From positions 682,001-746,000 of the forward strand of contig LR632930.1 of the NCBI GenBank assembly GCA_902167325.1: 64,000 nucleotides of DNA, written 5' to 3'. Positions 23,702-32,475 of this stretch are shown in pieces. The DNA comes from Chitinophaga pinensis (GTDB taxonomy: Bacteria > Bacteroidota > Bacteroidia > Chitinophagales > Chitinophagaceae). The notes under the pieces are model-generated. The model was not told the DNA's origin and did no database searches. It worked only from the letters and a program-made list of their open reading frames with translations. How positions within the stretch are numbered: position 1 is the first letter of the stretch; every line of letters begins with the position of its first letter. The translations under genes were made by a program, and so were the position numbers.

Positions 23702-25219
23702 TTAGTGACGGAAGTGGCGCATACCGGTTACGATCATCACCATGCCGTTTTCTTTGGCAAAGTTGATGGAATCGGCATCGCGGATAGAGCCACCGGGCTG
23801 TATCACGGCATTGATACCTTCGGCCTTAGCGATGCGTACGCAATCATCGAAGGGGAAGAAGGCGTCTGATGCCATGGCTGCACCTTCGAGGCTGAAGTTG
23901 AACTGTTTAGCCTTCTCGATGGCATGACGGAGTGCGTCGATACGGGAAGTCTGGCCGCAACCTTTACCAACAAGCTGACGGTCTTTCACCAATGCGATAG
24001 CGTTGGATTTGAGGTGTTTACATACGATGTTGGCAAATTCCAGGTCGGCACGCTGTGCATCGGTGGCAGGCTGAGCGCCGGTATCGTTCCATTCTTTGAA
24101 GCTGCCTTCGTCATTATCCTGTACCAGTACACCGTTCAGCACGTTCTTGAACATATGCGCGGGCTTCAGGGGTTGTTTCTGCAGGAGGAGGATGCGGTTC
24201 TTCTTAGCCTGCAGGATTTCCAGTGCAGCCGGCTCAAAGCCGGGGGCAATGAGGATCTCGAAGAAGATTTCGTTGATAGACTGTGCAGTGGCAGCATCTA
24301 CCACCTTATTGCAGGCGAGTACGCCGCCGAAAGCGGATTCCTTGTCGCCGGCGAGGGCAGCTTCCCAGGCTTCAGACAGGGTGGCGCGGCTTGCGATGCC
24401 ACACACGTTGGTATGCTTGATAACTGCGAAAGTAGTTTCGTTGAACTCGGCGATGAGCTGCATGGCGGCATCTACATCTACCAGGTTGTTATAGGAAAGC
24501 TCTTTACCATGTAGTTTATCGAACAGTTCGCTGAGGTTACCGAAGAAAACACCTTTCTGGTGGGGATTTTCGCCATAACGGCAAACCTGGCCCTGGGGAA
24601 CGGAGAGCTGGAAGTAATCCTTCTCTTCTTCGTTACGCAGCCACCACGATGCGATGGCGGTATCGTAATGCGCACACACTTCGAATGCTTTGGCAGCAAA
24701 GTGACGGCGCTGATCCAACGTGGTAGCACCTTTGCCTTCTACCAGCACCTGTTCCAGTGAACCGTACTGATCTTTGGAAGCAACGATCACCACATCTTTA
24801 TAGTTTTTACCGGCAGCACGGATGAGGGAAACACCGCCGATATCGATCTTCTCGATAATGGATTGTTCTTCTGTAGTGCTTTTCACTGTTTCTTCGAAAG
24901 GATAAAGGTCCACGATCACGAGGTCGATCTCGGGGATCTCGTACTGGGCGAGCTGCTCCAGATCCTGCGGGTTATCCCTGCGGGCAAGGATGCCACCAAA
25001 TACTTTGGGGTGAAGGGTTTTCACGCGGCCGCCGAGGATAGACGGATACGCGGTCAGGTCTTCCACCGCTACGCATTTCACACCGAGGTCTTCGATGAAT
25101 TTCTGCGTTCCGCCGGTAGAATAAATAGTTACGCCCTGCTGGCCCAATGCCTTGACGATATTCTCCAGGTTGTCCTTATAGAACACGGAGATCAAAGCGG
25201 ATTTGATTTGCTTCTGCAT
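23702..25219 (-). CDS. purH: Bifunctional AICAR transformylase / IMP cyclohydrolase
   Basis: A 505-residue enzyme for the last two steps of purine synthesis: formylation of AICAR and ring closure to IMP. The N-terminal cyclohydrolase domain (about 1-190) begins KSALISVFYKDNLENIVKALGQQGVTIYSTGGTQKFIEDLG and includes LGGRVKTLHPKVFGGILARRD. The transformylase domain follows, with YGENPHQKGVF, FAVIKHTNVCGIA (the conserved K-H), and GAAMASDAFFPFDDCVRIA near the end. The C-terminus GMRHFRH is canonical. It is 12 bp downstream of comEC. Confidence 0.95.
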   Translation of the reverse strand: MQKQIKSALISVFYKDNLENIVKALGQQGVTIYSTGGTQKFIEDLGVKCVAVEDLTAYPSILGGRVKTLHPKVFGGILARRDNPQDLEQLAQYEIPEIDLVIVDLYPFEETVKSTTEEQSIIEKIDIGGVSLIRAAGKNYKDVVIVASKDQYGSLEQVLVEGKGATTLDQRRHFAAKAFEVCAHYDTAIASWWLRNEEEKDYFQLSVPQGQVCRYGENPHQKGVFFGNLSELFDKLHGKELSYNNLVDVDAAMQLIAEFNETTFAVIKHTNVCGIASRATLSEAWEAALAGDKESAFGGVLACNKVVDAATAQSINEIFFEILIAPGFEPAALEILQAKKNRILLLQKQPLKPAHMFKNVLNGVLVQDNDEGSFKEWNDTGAQPATDAQRADLEFANIVCKHLKSNAIALVKDRQLVGKGCGQTSRIDALRHAIEKAKQFNFSLEGAAMASDAFFPFDDCVRIAKAEGINAVIQPGGSIRDADSINFAKENGMVMIVTGMRHFRH

Positions 25220-25231
25220 GCACAGTAATAA

Positions 25232-27271
25232 TTAGAGATTTACAACGAAGGCTCCCATATCAGGAACCGAAAAGCTGCGCAAAGTTAGCTCCTTACACGC
25301 ATTTTTCCATTCCTGTAGCCGGAAAGGCGGTACAGATGCGTCAAAAATCAGTAAGTCATATATGAAATAATCTTTCAACCTGCTGATATTGACCTCTGCT
25401 TTATGTGACAACAAAATATAATCGATTTTGATTTTGTTGGCGGGAGGCCTGGCAGGAAGGCGGCCGTTAAGGATGAGGAGGCACCTGCCACCGAAACGTA
25501 CTATCCTTTCCGGGGCCATACGGCTAAACCCGCCCGTGTTATAAAACCATGCCGTGCTCTGCAAAGCGGAGGAAACCTGAGTGGAGCTATCGCCATGCCA
25601 GCGCATCGCTGCTCCCCCTATGCAGGCCACCGCGGTTGATTTGGGGATGTTCATTATTACAAGCGCCCTGCGCGAACAGGCGTTCATCTTTTCAACCGTA
25701 TGTATTGCGGACCATATCAATGCCAGCATGCAGGTTGCAAAGCGCCATCTTTTACTGCGTAACATCCCTGCCGCCGCGCCGCTGCACAGTACGGCGTAGA
25801 GAATAAAGGTTTCGGTAAGGGAGACGCGGATATTGCCCCAAACGGCCCCGGGCAAAGCACCGAGCCAGCCAATAGCGAGGTTCATCCCTTCTATCCCCCA
25901 CCCTATAGCCCACCCTAACCAATGCGCCCCGGCCTCCCACCACGACACCGCCATCAGCAGCAACTCTCCATACAAAAGCATGGTGCTCCATGGCACCGCT
26001 ACCAGGTTGGCCGGCAGAAAATACACAGGGAATTGCCTGAAGTAGTACAGGCAAACCGGCAGTGTGAAAACCTGTGCCGCCAGCGAAACCGCCACCAGTT
26101 GCCAGATTTTATCGAGCCATACCCACCGCGGTGCCCAGCAACGGTATAGCGGCTGGTAACAGATCTGTATCCCCGCCACCGCGAGGAACGACAGCTGGAA
26201 CCCCGCATCCATCAGAAATGCCGGGCAAAAGGCCAGCAATAAGAAAGCCGCTGCAGCCAGGTTATTATATGAAGATACATGCCTGTTTACCAGGTAACTC
26301 CCCGCTGCGATAGCTGTGAACATCACGGCGGAACGGAGTACCGAAGCCGAAGCCCCGGTGAGCAGGGAAAAGAACCACAGTACGGTAATCAGGAGTATGG
26401 CGCGCAAAATATTTGTCCATCGCCGTTTGGGCAACCATCGCAGCAACTGTACACCGCCAAGGTAAATCAGCCCCAGATGTAATCCGGAAATTGCGATGAT
26501 ATGTATTACACCGGTGTTCGTATAATCGCGGATCACATCCGCATCGAGGTTGGCGCGGTAGCCCACCAGCAGTGCTTCTGCAATGCCCGCATTCTCCTTC
26601 CCGGGGATACGGGCTTCCAGTGTCTGCAGTGTGTAAGCATGCGCGTTATACAGCCATTGTTCCGGTTTCGAAAACCCGTTACCGGGAAGTGGATGCCATT
26701 GGTATTTAGTGAGGAAAGCGCGGTGGTAGATGCCGCGATGCGCGCAATAAGCGGCATAGTCGTAGCTGCCGGGGTTTCCTGAATTACGTATCCGGTCTGC
26801 ACCTGCACAGATGAAGATGCGGGCACCAGCCATCAGCCCGGGGTCTTCCGCGAAATAGAGGATCATACTGCCAGTTGCAGTTTGCGGATGTCCATTCGCC
26901 ATCACACTTTCAATGCGGCATTCTGCCTTCCAGGAACGGGCCTTGCGCTGAGGTGTTTCCAACAGCGTAACGCCCGTCTTCAGGGTATCGTTTCCGTAAT
27001 GCCCTATCCACTGCGGGTGCTGGCGGATGTCTGTAACGCCGGGCAATAACATTCCTGCGCAAAACACAGTGCCCAGCACACCGGCACCCTGCAGCGGATG
27101 CAATGCATAACGTATCCGGAGCGGCAGCAGCATAGGCAATGCCCAGCACGTTAAACACAAACACATCAATATCCAGGGAAGCTGCGGGAAGTATGTTCCC
27201 GCAAGGGAGCCCAATGCCATTAACGGCAGCAGGCGCAGGAAAGGCGCGGCTTTCCAGACGTGGTTTTTCAT
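25232..27271 (-). CDS. ComEC/Rec2 family DNA-uptake channel protein
   Basis: A 679-residue polytopic inner-membrane protein of the competence type. The N-terminal hydrophobic region leads into a DUF4131-like soluble domain (about 85-230, with ETPQRKARSWKAECRIES and YCAHRGIYHRAFL). The Competence transmembrane domain (about 240-500) carries the characteristic HIIAISGLHLGLIYLGGVQLL and SASVLRSAVMFTAIAAGSY. The C-terminal remainder is short and lacks a recognisable metallo-beta-lactamase nuclease domain, as is common in Bacteroidota. comF and radA, also linked to competence, are elsewhere in this window (59412-61504). Confidence 0.87.
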   Translation of the reverse strand: MKNHVWKAAPFLRLLPLMALGSLAGTYFPQLPWILMCLCLTCWALPMLLPLRIRYALHPLQGAGVLGTVFCAGMLLPGVTDIRQHPQWIGHYGNDTLKTGVTLLETPQRKARSWKAECRIESVMANGHPQTATGSMILYFAEDPGLMAGARIFICAGADRIRNSGNPGSYDYAAYCAHRGIYHRAFLTKYQWHPLPGNGFSKPEQWLYNAHAYTLQTLEARIPGKENAGIAEALLVGYRANLDADVIRDYTNTGVIHIIAISGLHLGLIYLGGVQLLRWLPKRRWTNILRAILLITVLWFFSLLTGASASVLRSAVMFTAIAAGSYLVNRHVSSYNNLAAAAFLLLAFCPAFLMDAGFQLSFLAVAGIQICYQPLYRCWAPRWVWLDKIWQLVAVSLAAQVFTLPVCLYYFRQFPVYFLPANLVAVPWSTMLLYGELLLMAVSWWEAGAHWLGWAIGWGIEGMNLAIGWLGALPGAVWGNIRVSLTETFILYAVLCSGAAAGMLRSKRWRFATCMLALIWSAIHTVEKMNACSRRALVIMNIPKSTAVACIGGAAMRWHGDSSTQVSSALQSTAWFYNTGGFSRMAPERIVRFGGRCLLILNGRLPARPPANKIKIDYILLSHKAEVNISRLKDYFIYDLLIFDASVPPFRLQEWKNACKELTLRSFSVPDMGAFVVNL

Positions 27272-27320
27272 CGGTTACAAACAATGGTACAGGTTCAATT
27301 TACGGAAGAAATCAATACAC

Positions 27321-27356
27321 AAAAAAAAGCCGCATCAGAAAAACTGATACGGCTTT
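27321..27356 (-). terminator. Intrinsic terminator of carB
   Basis: AAAGCCGCATCAG (27326-27338) pairs with CTGATACGGCTTT (27344-27356) with one mismatch and a 5-nt loop. The upstream A-run gives the minus-strand U-tract. Confidence 0.88.
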
Positions 27357-27375
27357 CGGTATGGTATACATGCCC

Positions 27376-30192
27376 TTATTTGCTGAGGTGCATGCTTCTT
27401 TCTTTATAAAGCGTCCGGAAGTAGGGATCGCGGAGATCTTTGATGAAACGGATGGCTTCACCGGTAGATTTCATTTCAGGGCCCAGCTCCTTGTTCACAC
27501 CGGGGAACTTGTTGAAAGAGAACACCGGCTCTTTGATCGCATAACCTGTCAGGTTTTTGGTGATCGTGAAATCGGTGAGCTTTTTAACGCCCAGCATCAC
27601 TTTGGTGGCGATGTTGAGGTAAGGTACCTGGTATGCTTTGGCAATGAACGGTGTGGTACGGGATGCGCGGGGGTTGGCTTCGATCACGAACACATTGCCG
27701 TCTTTGATGGCGAACTGGATGTTGATGAGGCCACGGATATCGAGCGCACGGGCAATCTTTTCCGCGTAGTATTCCATCGTTGCCAGCACCATGCCGGTGA
27801 GGTTGAACGCTGGCAGTACGGCGTTAGAGTCGCCGGAGTGGATACCTGCAGGCTCAATGTGCTCCATAATACCCATTACATGGAAATTCTCACCGTCGAA
27901 GATCGCATCGATTTCAGCTTCCTGGCAACGGTCGAGGAAGTGATCGATGAGGATCTTATTGCCGGGAAGGTGCTTCAGCAGACTAAGTACTGATTTCTCC
28001 AGCTCCTCTTCGTTGATCACGATCCGCATACGCTGGCCGCCGAGTACGTACGACGGGCGTACCAGCACGGGGTAACCTACTTCCTTCGCTACTTCAATAG
28101 CATCGTCTGTGTTATAGGCAGTGCCGTATTTCGGATAAGGAATACCCAGTTCTTTCAGCATGTCGGAGAAGCGGCCGCGGTCTTCCGCAATGTCCATGTT
28201 ATCGAAAGAGGTACCGATGATGCGGATACCTTTTTCAGTGAGGCGCTTAGCCAGCTTCAGGGCAGTTTGGCCACCGAGCTGTACGATAACGCCTTCCGGC
28301 TTCTCCAGTTCGATGATTTCCCAAAGGTGCTCCCAGTATACCGGTTCGAAGTACAGCTTGTCGGCCATATCAAAGTCGGTAGATACTGTTTCCGGGTTAC
28401 AGTTAACCATGATGGCTTCGAAACCGGACTCCTGGATGGCCTGGAGGCCATGGGTGCAGCAGTAATCGAATTCAATACCCTGACCGATGCGGTTGGGACC
28501 TGAGCCAAGTACGATGATTTTCTTCCTTTCGGAAGGGATGGATTCGTTTTCGGTATCGAAAGTGGAGTAGAAATAAGGTGTTTTAGCCTCGAACTCCGCA
28601 GCACAGGTATCTACCATCTTATAAGTACGGGTGATGCCGGCGGCTTTACGTTTTTCGTACACTTCCTCTTCTTCACAGTTGGTAAAGATGAGTGCAAGCT
28701 GCTTGTCGGAGAAGCCCATTTGTTTGGCTTCTTTCAGGAGGTGCAGGGGCACTGAGTCTAGGTCGTGCTCCATGAGTTGCTTTTCCAGCGTCACGATATC
28801 GTTGATCTGGTGCAGGAACCAGCGGTCGATCAGTGTGGCCTGGTGGATGGATTTCACGGAAACACCTTCCATCAGCGCATCCTTGATGCGGAAAATACGA
28901 TCCCAGGTGGGGCGCTTCAGTTTCTCCAGCAGTTGTTCACTCTTCATGAGGGATTTGCCGTAGTAGCCGAGGCCAACAGCATCGTTCTCGAGCGACTGGC
29001 AGGCTTTCTGAAGGGCTTCGGTGAAAGTGCGGCCGATAGACATTACCTCGCCAACTGATTTCATCTGGAGGCCGAGGGTATCGTCTGCCCCTTTGAACTT
29101 ATCGAAGTTCCAGCGGGGCATTTTTACTATTACGTAGTCGAGCGCAGGCTCGAAGTAGGCAGAGGTGGTGCGGGTGATCTGGTTTTCCAGCTCGTCGAGG
29201 GTGTAACCGATGGCGAGTTTGGAAGCGATCTTGGCGATGGGATAGCCGGTAGCTTTGGAGGCCAGTGCGGAAGAGCGGCTTACGCGGGGGTTGATCTCGA
29301 TGGCGATCAGCTCTTCGTTTTCCGGGTTCATGGCAAACTGCACGTTGCAACCGCCGGCGAAGTTGCCGAGGTCGCGCATCATCATGATGGCTTTATTGCG
29401 CATGTCCTGGAAAGCGGTATCGGAAAGGGTCATGGCCGGGGCCACGGTGATGGAGTCACCTGTGTGTACGCCCATAGGGTCGAGGTTCTCAACTGTACAG
29501 ATGATCACCACGTTGTCGTTCATATCACGCAGCAGTTCCAGTTCGTACTCCTTCCAGCCCAGTACTGCTTTTTCCACGAGTACTTCGTGAACAGGGGAGG
29601 CTTTGAGGCCGCGGTCGAGCTTTTCGTCCAGCTCATCACGGTCATGTACGAAGCCGCCGCCGGTACCGCCGAGCGTGAAGCTGGGGCGGATAACGAGGGG
29701 GAAGCCGATTTCCTGAGCAAATTCTTTTCCTTCGAGGAGGGAGTTGGCGGTGCGGGCAGAAGCAACGGGGATACCGATGCGGATCATCCACTGGCGGAAC
29801 TGTTCACGGTCTTCCGCTTTATCGATCGCCTTAATATCCACCCCGATGAGGCGGACATTGAACTTTTCCCAGATACCCAGCTCATCCACTTCTTTACAGA
29901 GATTGAGTGCAGTTTGCCCGCCCATGGTGGGGAGCACCGCGTCTATTTCATTCTCTTCAAGAATCTGTTCTATGCTTTCCACGGTGAGCGGTAACAGATA
30001 AACCTTGTCGGCCATCATGGGATCGGTCATGATTGTGGCCGGATTGGAGTTGATGAGTATCACCTTGATCCCTTCTTCCCGCAGAGAGCGGGCCGCCTGG
30101 GAGCCGGAATAGTCAAATTCGCAAGCCTGACCGATAATAATGGGACCGGAACCAATAATGAGGACCGATTTGATTGATGTGTCTCTGGGCAT
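27376..30192 (-). CDS. carB: Carbamoyl-phosphate synthase large subunit, lacking the allosteric domain
   Basis: A 938-residue enzyme making carbamoyl phosphate for pyrimidines and arginine. Two homologous ATP-grasp halves are present. The first begins [25 protein letters not shown]; the second begins [25 protein letters not shown]. Each carries the E-x-N-P-R metal motif ([18 protein letters not shown] and [16 protein letters not shown]). The protein ends shortly after [18 protein letters not shown], where the E. coli enzyme (1073 residues) continues into the MGS-like domain that binds UMP, IMP and ornithine. carA is not in the window. A TAnnTTTG element lies about 75 bp upstream of the start. 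Confidence 0.93.
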   Translation of the reverse strand: MPRDTSIKSVLIIGSGPIIIGQACEFDYSGSQAARSLREEGIKVILINSNPATIMTDPMMADKVYLLPLTVESIEQILEENEIDAVLPTMGGQTALNLCKEVDELGIWEKFNVRLIGVDIKAIDKAEDREQFRQWMIRIGIPVASARTANSLLEGKEFAQEIGFPLVIRPSFTLGGTGGGFVHDRDELDEKLDRGLKASPVHEVLVEKAVLGWKEYELELLRDMNDNVVIICTVENLDPMGVHTGDSITVAPAMTLSDTAFQDMRNKAIMMMRDLGNFAGGCNVQFAMNPENEELIAIEINPRVSRSSALASKATGYPIAKIASKLAIGYTLDELENQITRTTSAYFEPALDYVIVKMPRWNFDKFKGADDTLGLQMKSVGEVMSIGRTFTEALQKACQSLENDAVGLGYYGKSLMKSEQLLEKLKRPTWDRIFRIKDALMEGVSVKSIHQATLIDRWFLHQINDIVTLEKQLMEHDLDSVPLHLLKEAKQMGFSDKQLALIFTNCEEEEVYEKRKAAGITRTYKMVDTCAAEFEAKTPYFYSTFDTENESIPSERKKIIVLGSGPNRIGQGIEFDYCCTHGLQAIQESGFEAIMVNCNPETVSTDFDMADKLYFEPVYWEHLWEIIELEKPEGVIVQLGGQTALKLAKRLTEKGIRIIGTSFDNMDIAEDRGRFSDMLKELGIPYPKYGTAYNTDDAIEVAKEVGYPVLVRPSYVLGGQRMRIVINEEELEKSVLSLLKHLPGNKILIDHFLDRCQEAEIDAIFDGENFHVMGIMEHIEPAGIHSGDSNAVLPAFNLTGMVLATMEYYAEKIARALDIRGLINIQFAIKDGNVFVIEANPRASRTTPFIAKAYQVPYLNIATKVMLGVKKLTDFTITKNLTGYAIKEPVFSFNKFPGVNKELGPEMKSTGEAIRFIKDLRDPYFRTLYKERSMHLSK

Positions 30193-30263
30193 CTTCTTAA
30201 TTAGCTGTTTTTAATGAAAAACCTCCGATTTTTCATGCGCTGCGAGCGCACAAAAAAATCGTG

Positions 30264-30298
30264 CAAAATTAAGGGAATAATTGTGTTTTATGGACAAA
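30264..30298 (-). promoter_or_regulatory. Putative carB promoter
   Basis: The minus strand reads TTTG (30298-30295), a 23-bp spacer, and TAATTTTG (30271-30264). The -7 element fits the TAnnTTTG consensus; the spacer is longer than the usual 19-21. Confidence 0.4.
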
Positions 30299-30363
30299 AA
30301 AATGCGAGATGCCCCGTTATTTTCTTGGTGGCGATTTATTTTATATTTGAAATAATACCCAGA

Positions 30364-30795
30364 TTACTCCGGCTGGGTGGCATAAACGTATACCATTTTC
30401 CATTGCCCGTCCACTTTCTGGAACTCGAAATCCTCCATGGTGGCGGATTCTTCTGAAATCATAGACTTATCGTCATCATTGAGATCGCGGCGGTTTTTAA
30501 GGAGTCCATACTTGTTAATGAAGCTGTCGCGGGCAGGCATGTCGAGATAACCGGAGAAGAAATTGGCAAATTCTTTGGCATCAACGGTGGTAACAGCCGT
30601 ATCGGAGATGCTTTTACGGACTACGAGTGGGAATTCGATGAACCGGGAAACGGCGGGGTAATCTTTTTTCATGATAGCGGCATGCACTTTTCTCCAGTAG
30701 AGTTCAAACTCTTTTACTTCGGGAGCGGATGCCTGCTGAGCTTTCCCCACCAGCAGGATGAGGCACATGATCAAGGCGGATAGGCAGTGTTTCAT
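30364..30795 (-). CDS. Hypothetical secreted protein
   Basis: A 143-residue protein. The start at 30795 gives a signal peptide (MKHCLSALIMCLILLVGKAQQASA, likely cleavage near residue 20). The mature part is mixed alpha/beta, with FELYWRKVHAAIMKKDYPAVSRFIEFPLVVRKSI and VDGQWKMVYVYATQPE at the end. This resembles small periplasmic proteins with a nuclear-transport-factor-2-like cone fold, but I cannot assign a family. The longer upstream reading frame adds unstructured residues and would hide the signal. It is a single gene. Confidence 0.6.
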   Translation of the reverse strand: MKHCLSALIMCLILLVGKAQQASAPEVKEFELYWRKVHAAIMKKDYPAVSRFIEFPLVVRKSISDTAVTTVDAKEFANFFSGYLDMPARDSFINKYGLLKNRRDLNDDDKSMISEESATMEDFEFQKVDGQWKMVYVYATQPE

Positions 30796-30915
30796 AGTAG
30801 AGGGATCGGATAGTTTTATAGATATAGGATTGCTAATATATATAAAATGGACGTTTTTTTCCTCATTGAGGAGAAAATTTTCCGGATCCGCAATATACAG
30901 GTAACACAGTACCAA

Positions 30916-30923
30916 TACTTTTG
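30916..30923 (+). promoter_or_regulatory. Orphan -7 promoter element
   Basis: TACTTTTG matches TAnnTTTG on the plus strand, although the nearest genes are on the minus strand. No TTTG is found at ideal spacing upstream. It precedes the orphan terminator at 31001-31035. Confidence 0.35.
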
Positions 30924-30927
30924 TACC

Positions 30928-31035
30928 GTAATAGCTATAAGATTTCGTCTGGTGATTGTTAACATCAAGCCCTCAAGTTCCTGACCTGTGAAACCCTAGG
31001 GATGCTGTTGCCGCCAGGGCAGCGGCATCTTTTTT
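30928..31035 (+). ncRNA. Candidate small RNA 1
   Basis: About 108 nt between a -7 element (30916-30923) and an intrinsic terminator. The terminator stem is 31001-31012 with 31018-31029, followed by six T (31030-31035). Two of its pairs are G-U wobbles that form only in plus-strand RNA; on the minus strand they become mismatches. The neighbouring genes are both on the minus strand, so the terminator serves neither. The 3' end reaches the stop codon of the XRE-type gene and would be antisense to its last bases. Not a recognised RNA family. Confidence 0.4.
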
Positions 31036-31613
31036 CAGGAGTTGGCGGTTGCGCTTTCCCGGAGCCGGGCTAATTCGAGGAGTGCGAGATTATAGTCTTC
31101 CAGCAGTTTGTAGTATTTATCTTTCCAGGATTCGGTTTCCACGAGTTCTGCGCCGCCATCTTCTACATTATTCCCACCTACGAATTCTTTCTGGCTGATT
31201 TCCAGCACCTGGCACACTTTCTTGAGCTGATCGGGCGTGAATACGGGCTTTTCGAGGAGGTTATAGAGTGCTCTCCGGCTGAGGGCCATACGATTGGCGA
31301 GGCGTGTTTTATTGAGGCCTTTCTCTTCGATCATTTCATCGAGGCGGCGGCCATGATGTTGTTCCTGTGCCGGTTGGGGAAGGGCACGGCGGGGGTGCGT
31401 CCACCCATAGAACTCATCGAGGCTAATGCCCAACATTGTGCAGAACTCCAGCAGTGTGGATCGCTTGATGGCTTCCTTACGGAAATAATAGTGTGCGATC
31501 TGGTTGCTGAAACCGGCCTGCCTGGCGAAATCCAGGATCTTCATGCCTTTGTCGCGAACGATCTGTTTCAGACGCGCGCCTTCATGAATTATATTTTTTG
31601 AAACCGACTCCAA
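31035..31613 (-). CDS. XRE-type regulator with two helix-turn-helix domains
   Basis: A 192-residue protein. Two HTH_3-like domains are visible: about 12-68 (ARLKQIVRDKGMKILDFARQAGFSNQIAHYYFRKEAIKRSTLLEFCTMLGI) and about 90-142 (LDEMIEEKGLNKTRLANRMALSRRALYNLLEKPVFTPDQLKKVCQVLEI). The acidic C-terminus (about 150-190) looks like a short coiled coil (ESWKDKYYKLLEDYNLALLELARLRES). The likely start is TTG at 31613, because the first HTH begins within a few residues. It is divergent from the small gene at 31736, and repeats in the shared promoter region are candidate operators. Confidence 0.75.
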   Translation of the reverse strand: MESVSKNIIHEGARLKQIVRDKGMKILDFARQAGFSNQIAHYYFRKEAIKRSTLLEFCTMLGISLDEFYGWTHPRRALPQPAQEQHHGRRLDEMIEEKGLNKTRLANRMALSRRALYNLLEKPVFTPDQLKKVCQVLEISQKEFVGGNNVEDGGAELVETESWKDKYYKLLEDYNLALLELARLRESATANS

Positions 31614-31643
31614 TGTAAATATATTTTGTTATACTTGTAATCG

Positions 31644-31697
31644 TTGTCAATGATAAATGTGATACGGACAATATCAATATAACATTTTTATTGACAA
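31644..31697. promoter_or_regulatory. Candidate operator repeats in divergent promoter region
   Basis: TTGTCAAT (31644-31651) and ATTGACAA (31690-31697) are exact inverted copies, with a related GGACAAT (31666-31672) between them. They sit between the XRE-type gene and the small plus-strand gene. Confidence 0.4.
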
Positions 31698-31735
31698 ATT
31701 GTGCCAAGTTCAATCAAAATGATAAAATTTATCGC

Positions 31736-31978
31736 ATGGAAACGAAGCCGATTACGTCACACAACCTACTGGTTTACCTGCACAGCGAGCTGGCACAACT
31801 GCCAAAATCGTTCCGGGACCACGTATGCAGGGAGTGCGGATGGAGCAATGCCACCTTCTACAGGAAAGCCAAAGGTACCTATCCGCTGAGCAACGCCGAA
31901 AGAGATAAAATCATCTCCGTAGGCGACAAACTGCTGAAGAGCATCAGCAATGTTAACAACCGCTTCAAAACCCGTTAA
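31736..31978 (+). CDS. Small hypothetical protein (80 aa)
   Basis: The ATG at 31736 gives 80 residues: an amphipathic helical start (NLLVYLHSELAQLPKSFRDHVCRECGW), then SNATFYRKAKGTYPLSNAERDKIISVGDKLLKSI and a basic tail. The helix-turn-helix-like run CRECGWSNATFYRKAKG resembles the second and third helices of small DNA-binding regulators, so a regulatory role is plausible. That is inference; I do not recognise a named family. It is divergent from the double-HTH gene. Confidence 0.55.
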   Translation: METKPITSHNLLVYLHSELAQLPKSFRDHVCRECGWSNATFYRKAKGTYPLSNAERDKIISVGDKLLKSISNVNNRFKTR

Positions 31979-32076
31979 CCGTATGTTTCCCGTTTTTGCC
32001 CGACCCTGAACCGTCACGGCAATTCCACTCCGCCAGGCCGGCGGAACCATTGTCAAACACCCAAAAACAGTAAGCC

Positions 32077-32361
32077 ATGCTGTCAAACATCTCAGCTACG
32101 AACCAGGAAGATCATCCCATTTACACCACCATCTCCCGCTTTCTTTCAGAACTCCACCAACAGGAAGGGCGGAACATCCGGCACGTGACCGTTACAGTTC
32201 ACGGCACCGAATCACACTTCCGCCCCTGCCGGCAGGTACACCGGCTGGAGGTAACACGCATGAAAGGCCATACCGCCCTCGCATACCAGGAAACATCACT
32301 GGATGTGCCGGTAGAAAATACCGTTATGCTCGTTGCATTGGAGCCGGAAGTATCTCAATAA
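32077..32361 (+). CDS. Small hypothetical protein (94 aa)
   Basis: A 94-residue soluble protein without a signal or membrane segment. It starts MLSNISATNQEDHPIYTTISRFLSELHQQEG and continues with beta-like stretches RHVTVTVHGTESHF and NTVMLVALEPE. It is followed by a strong terminator at 32391. Codon use is like that of its neighbours. No family is recognised. Confidence 0.5.
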   Translation: MLSNISATNQEDHPIYTTISRFLSELHQQEGRNIRHVTVTVHGTESHFRPCRQVHRLEVTRMKGHTALAYQETSLDVPVENTVMLVALEPEVSQ

Positions 32362-32390
32362 TCAACACTTTATCAACTTTATTCATTACG

Positions 32391-32414
32391 AAAAGGCCCT
32401 CCGGGGCCTTTTTT
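32391..32414 (+). terminator. Intrinsic terminator
   Basis: AAAAGGCCC (32391-32399), loop TCCG, GGGCCTTTT (32404-32412) followed by more T. It ends the small-gene transcript before the mechanosensitive channel gene. Confidence 0.9.
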
Positions 32415-32475
32415 ATGCCCGCAAATGAACCGCAACGCCCACATTTAAGTTAACTTTCAGTAACAACCCATTGGC

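Noticed and set aside
27139..27993. Plus-strand frame of 284 codons across the comEC start and the carB end
   Set aside because: It runs opposite carB and through its terminator. The coding signal belongs to carB and the product resembles nothing.
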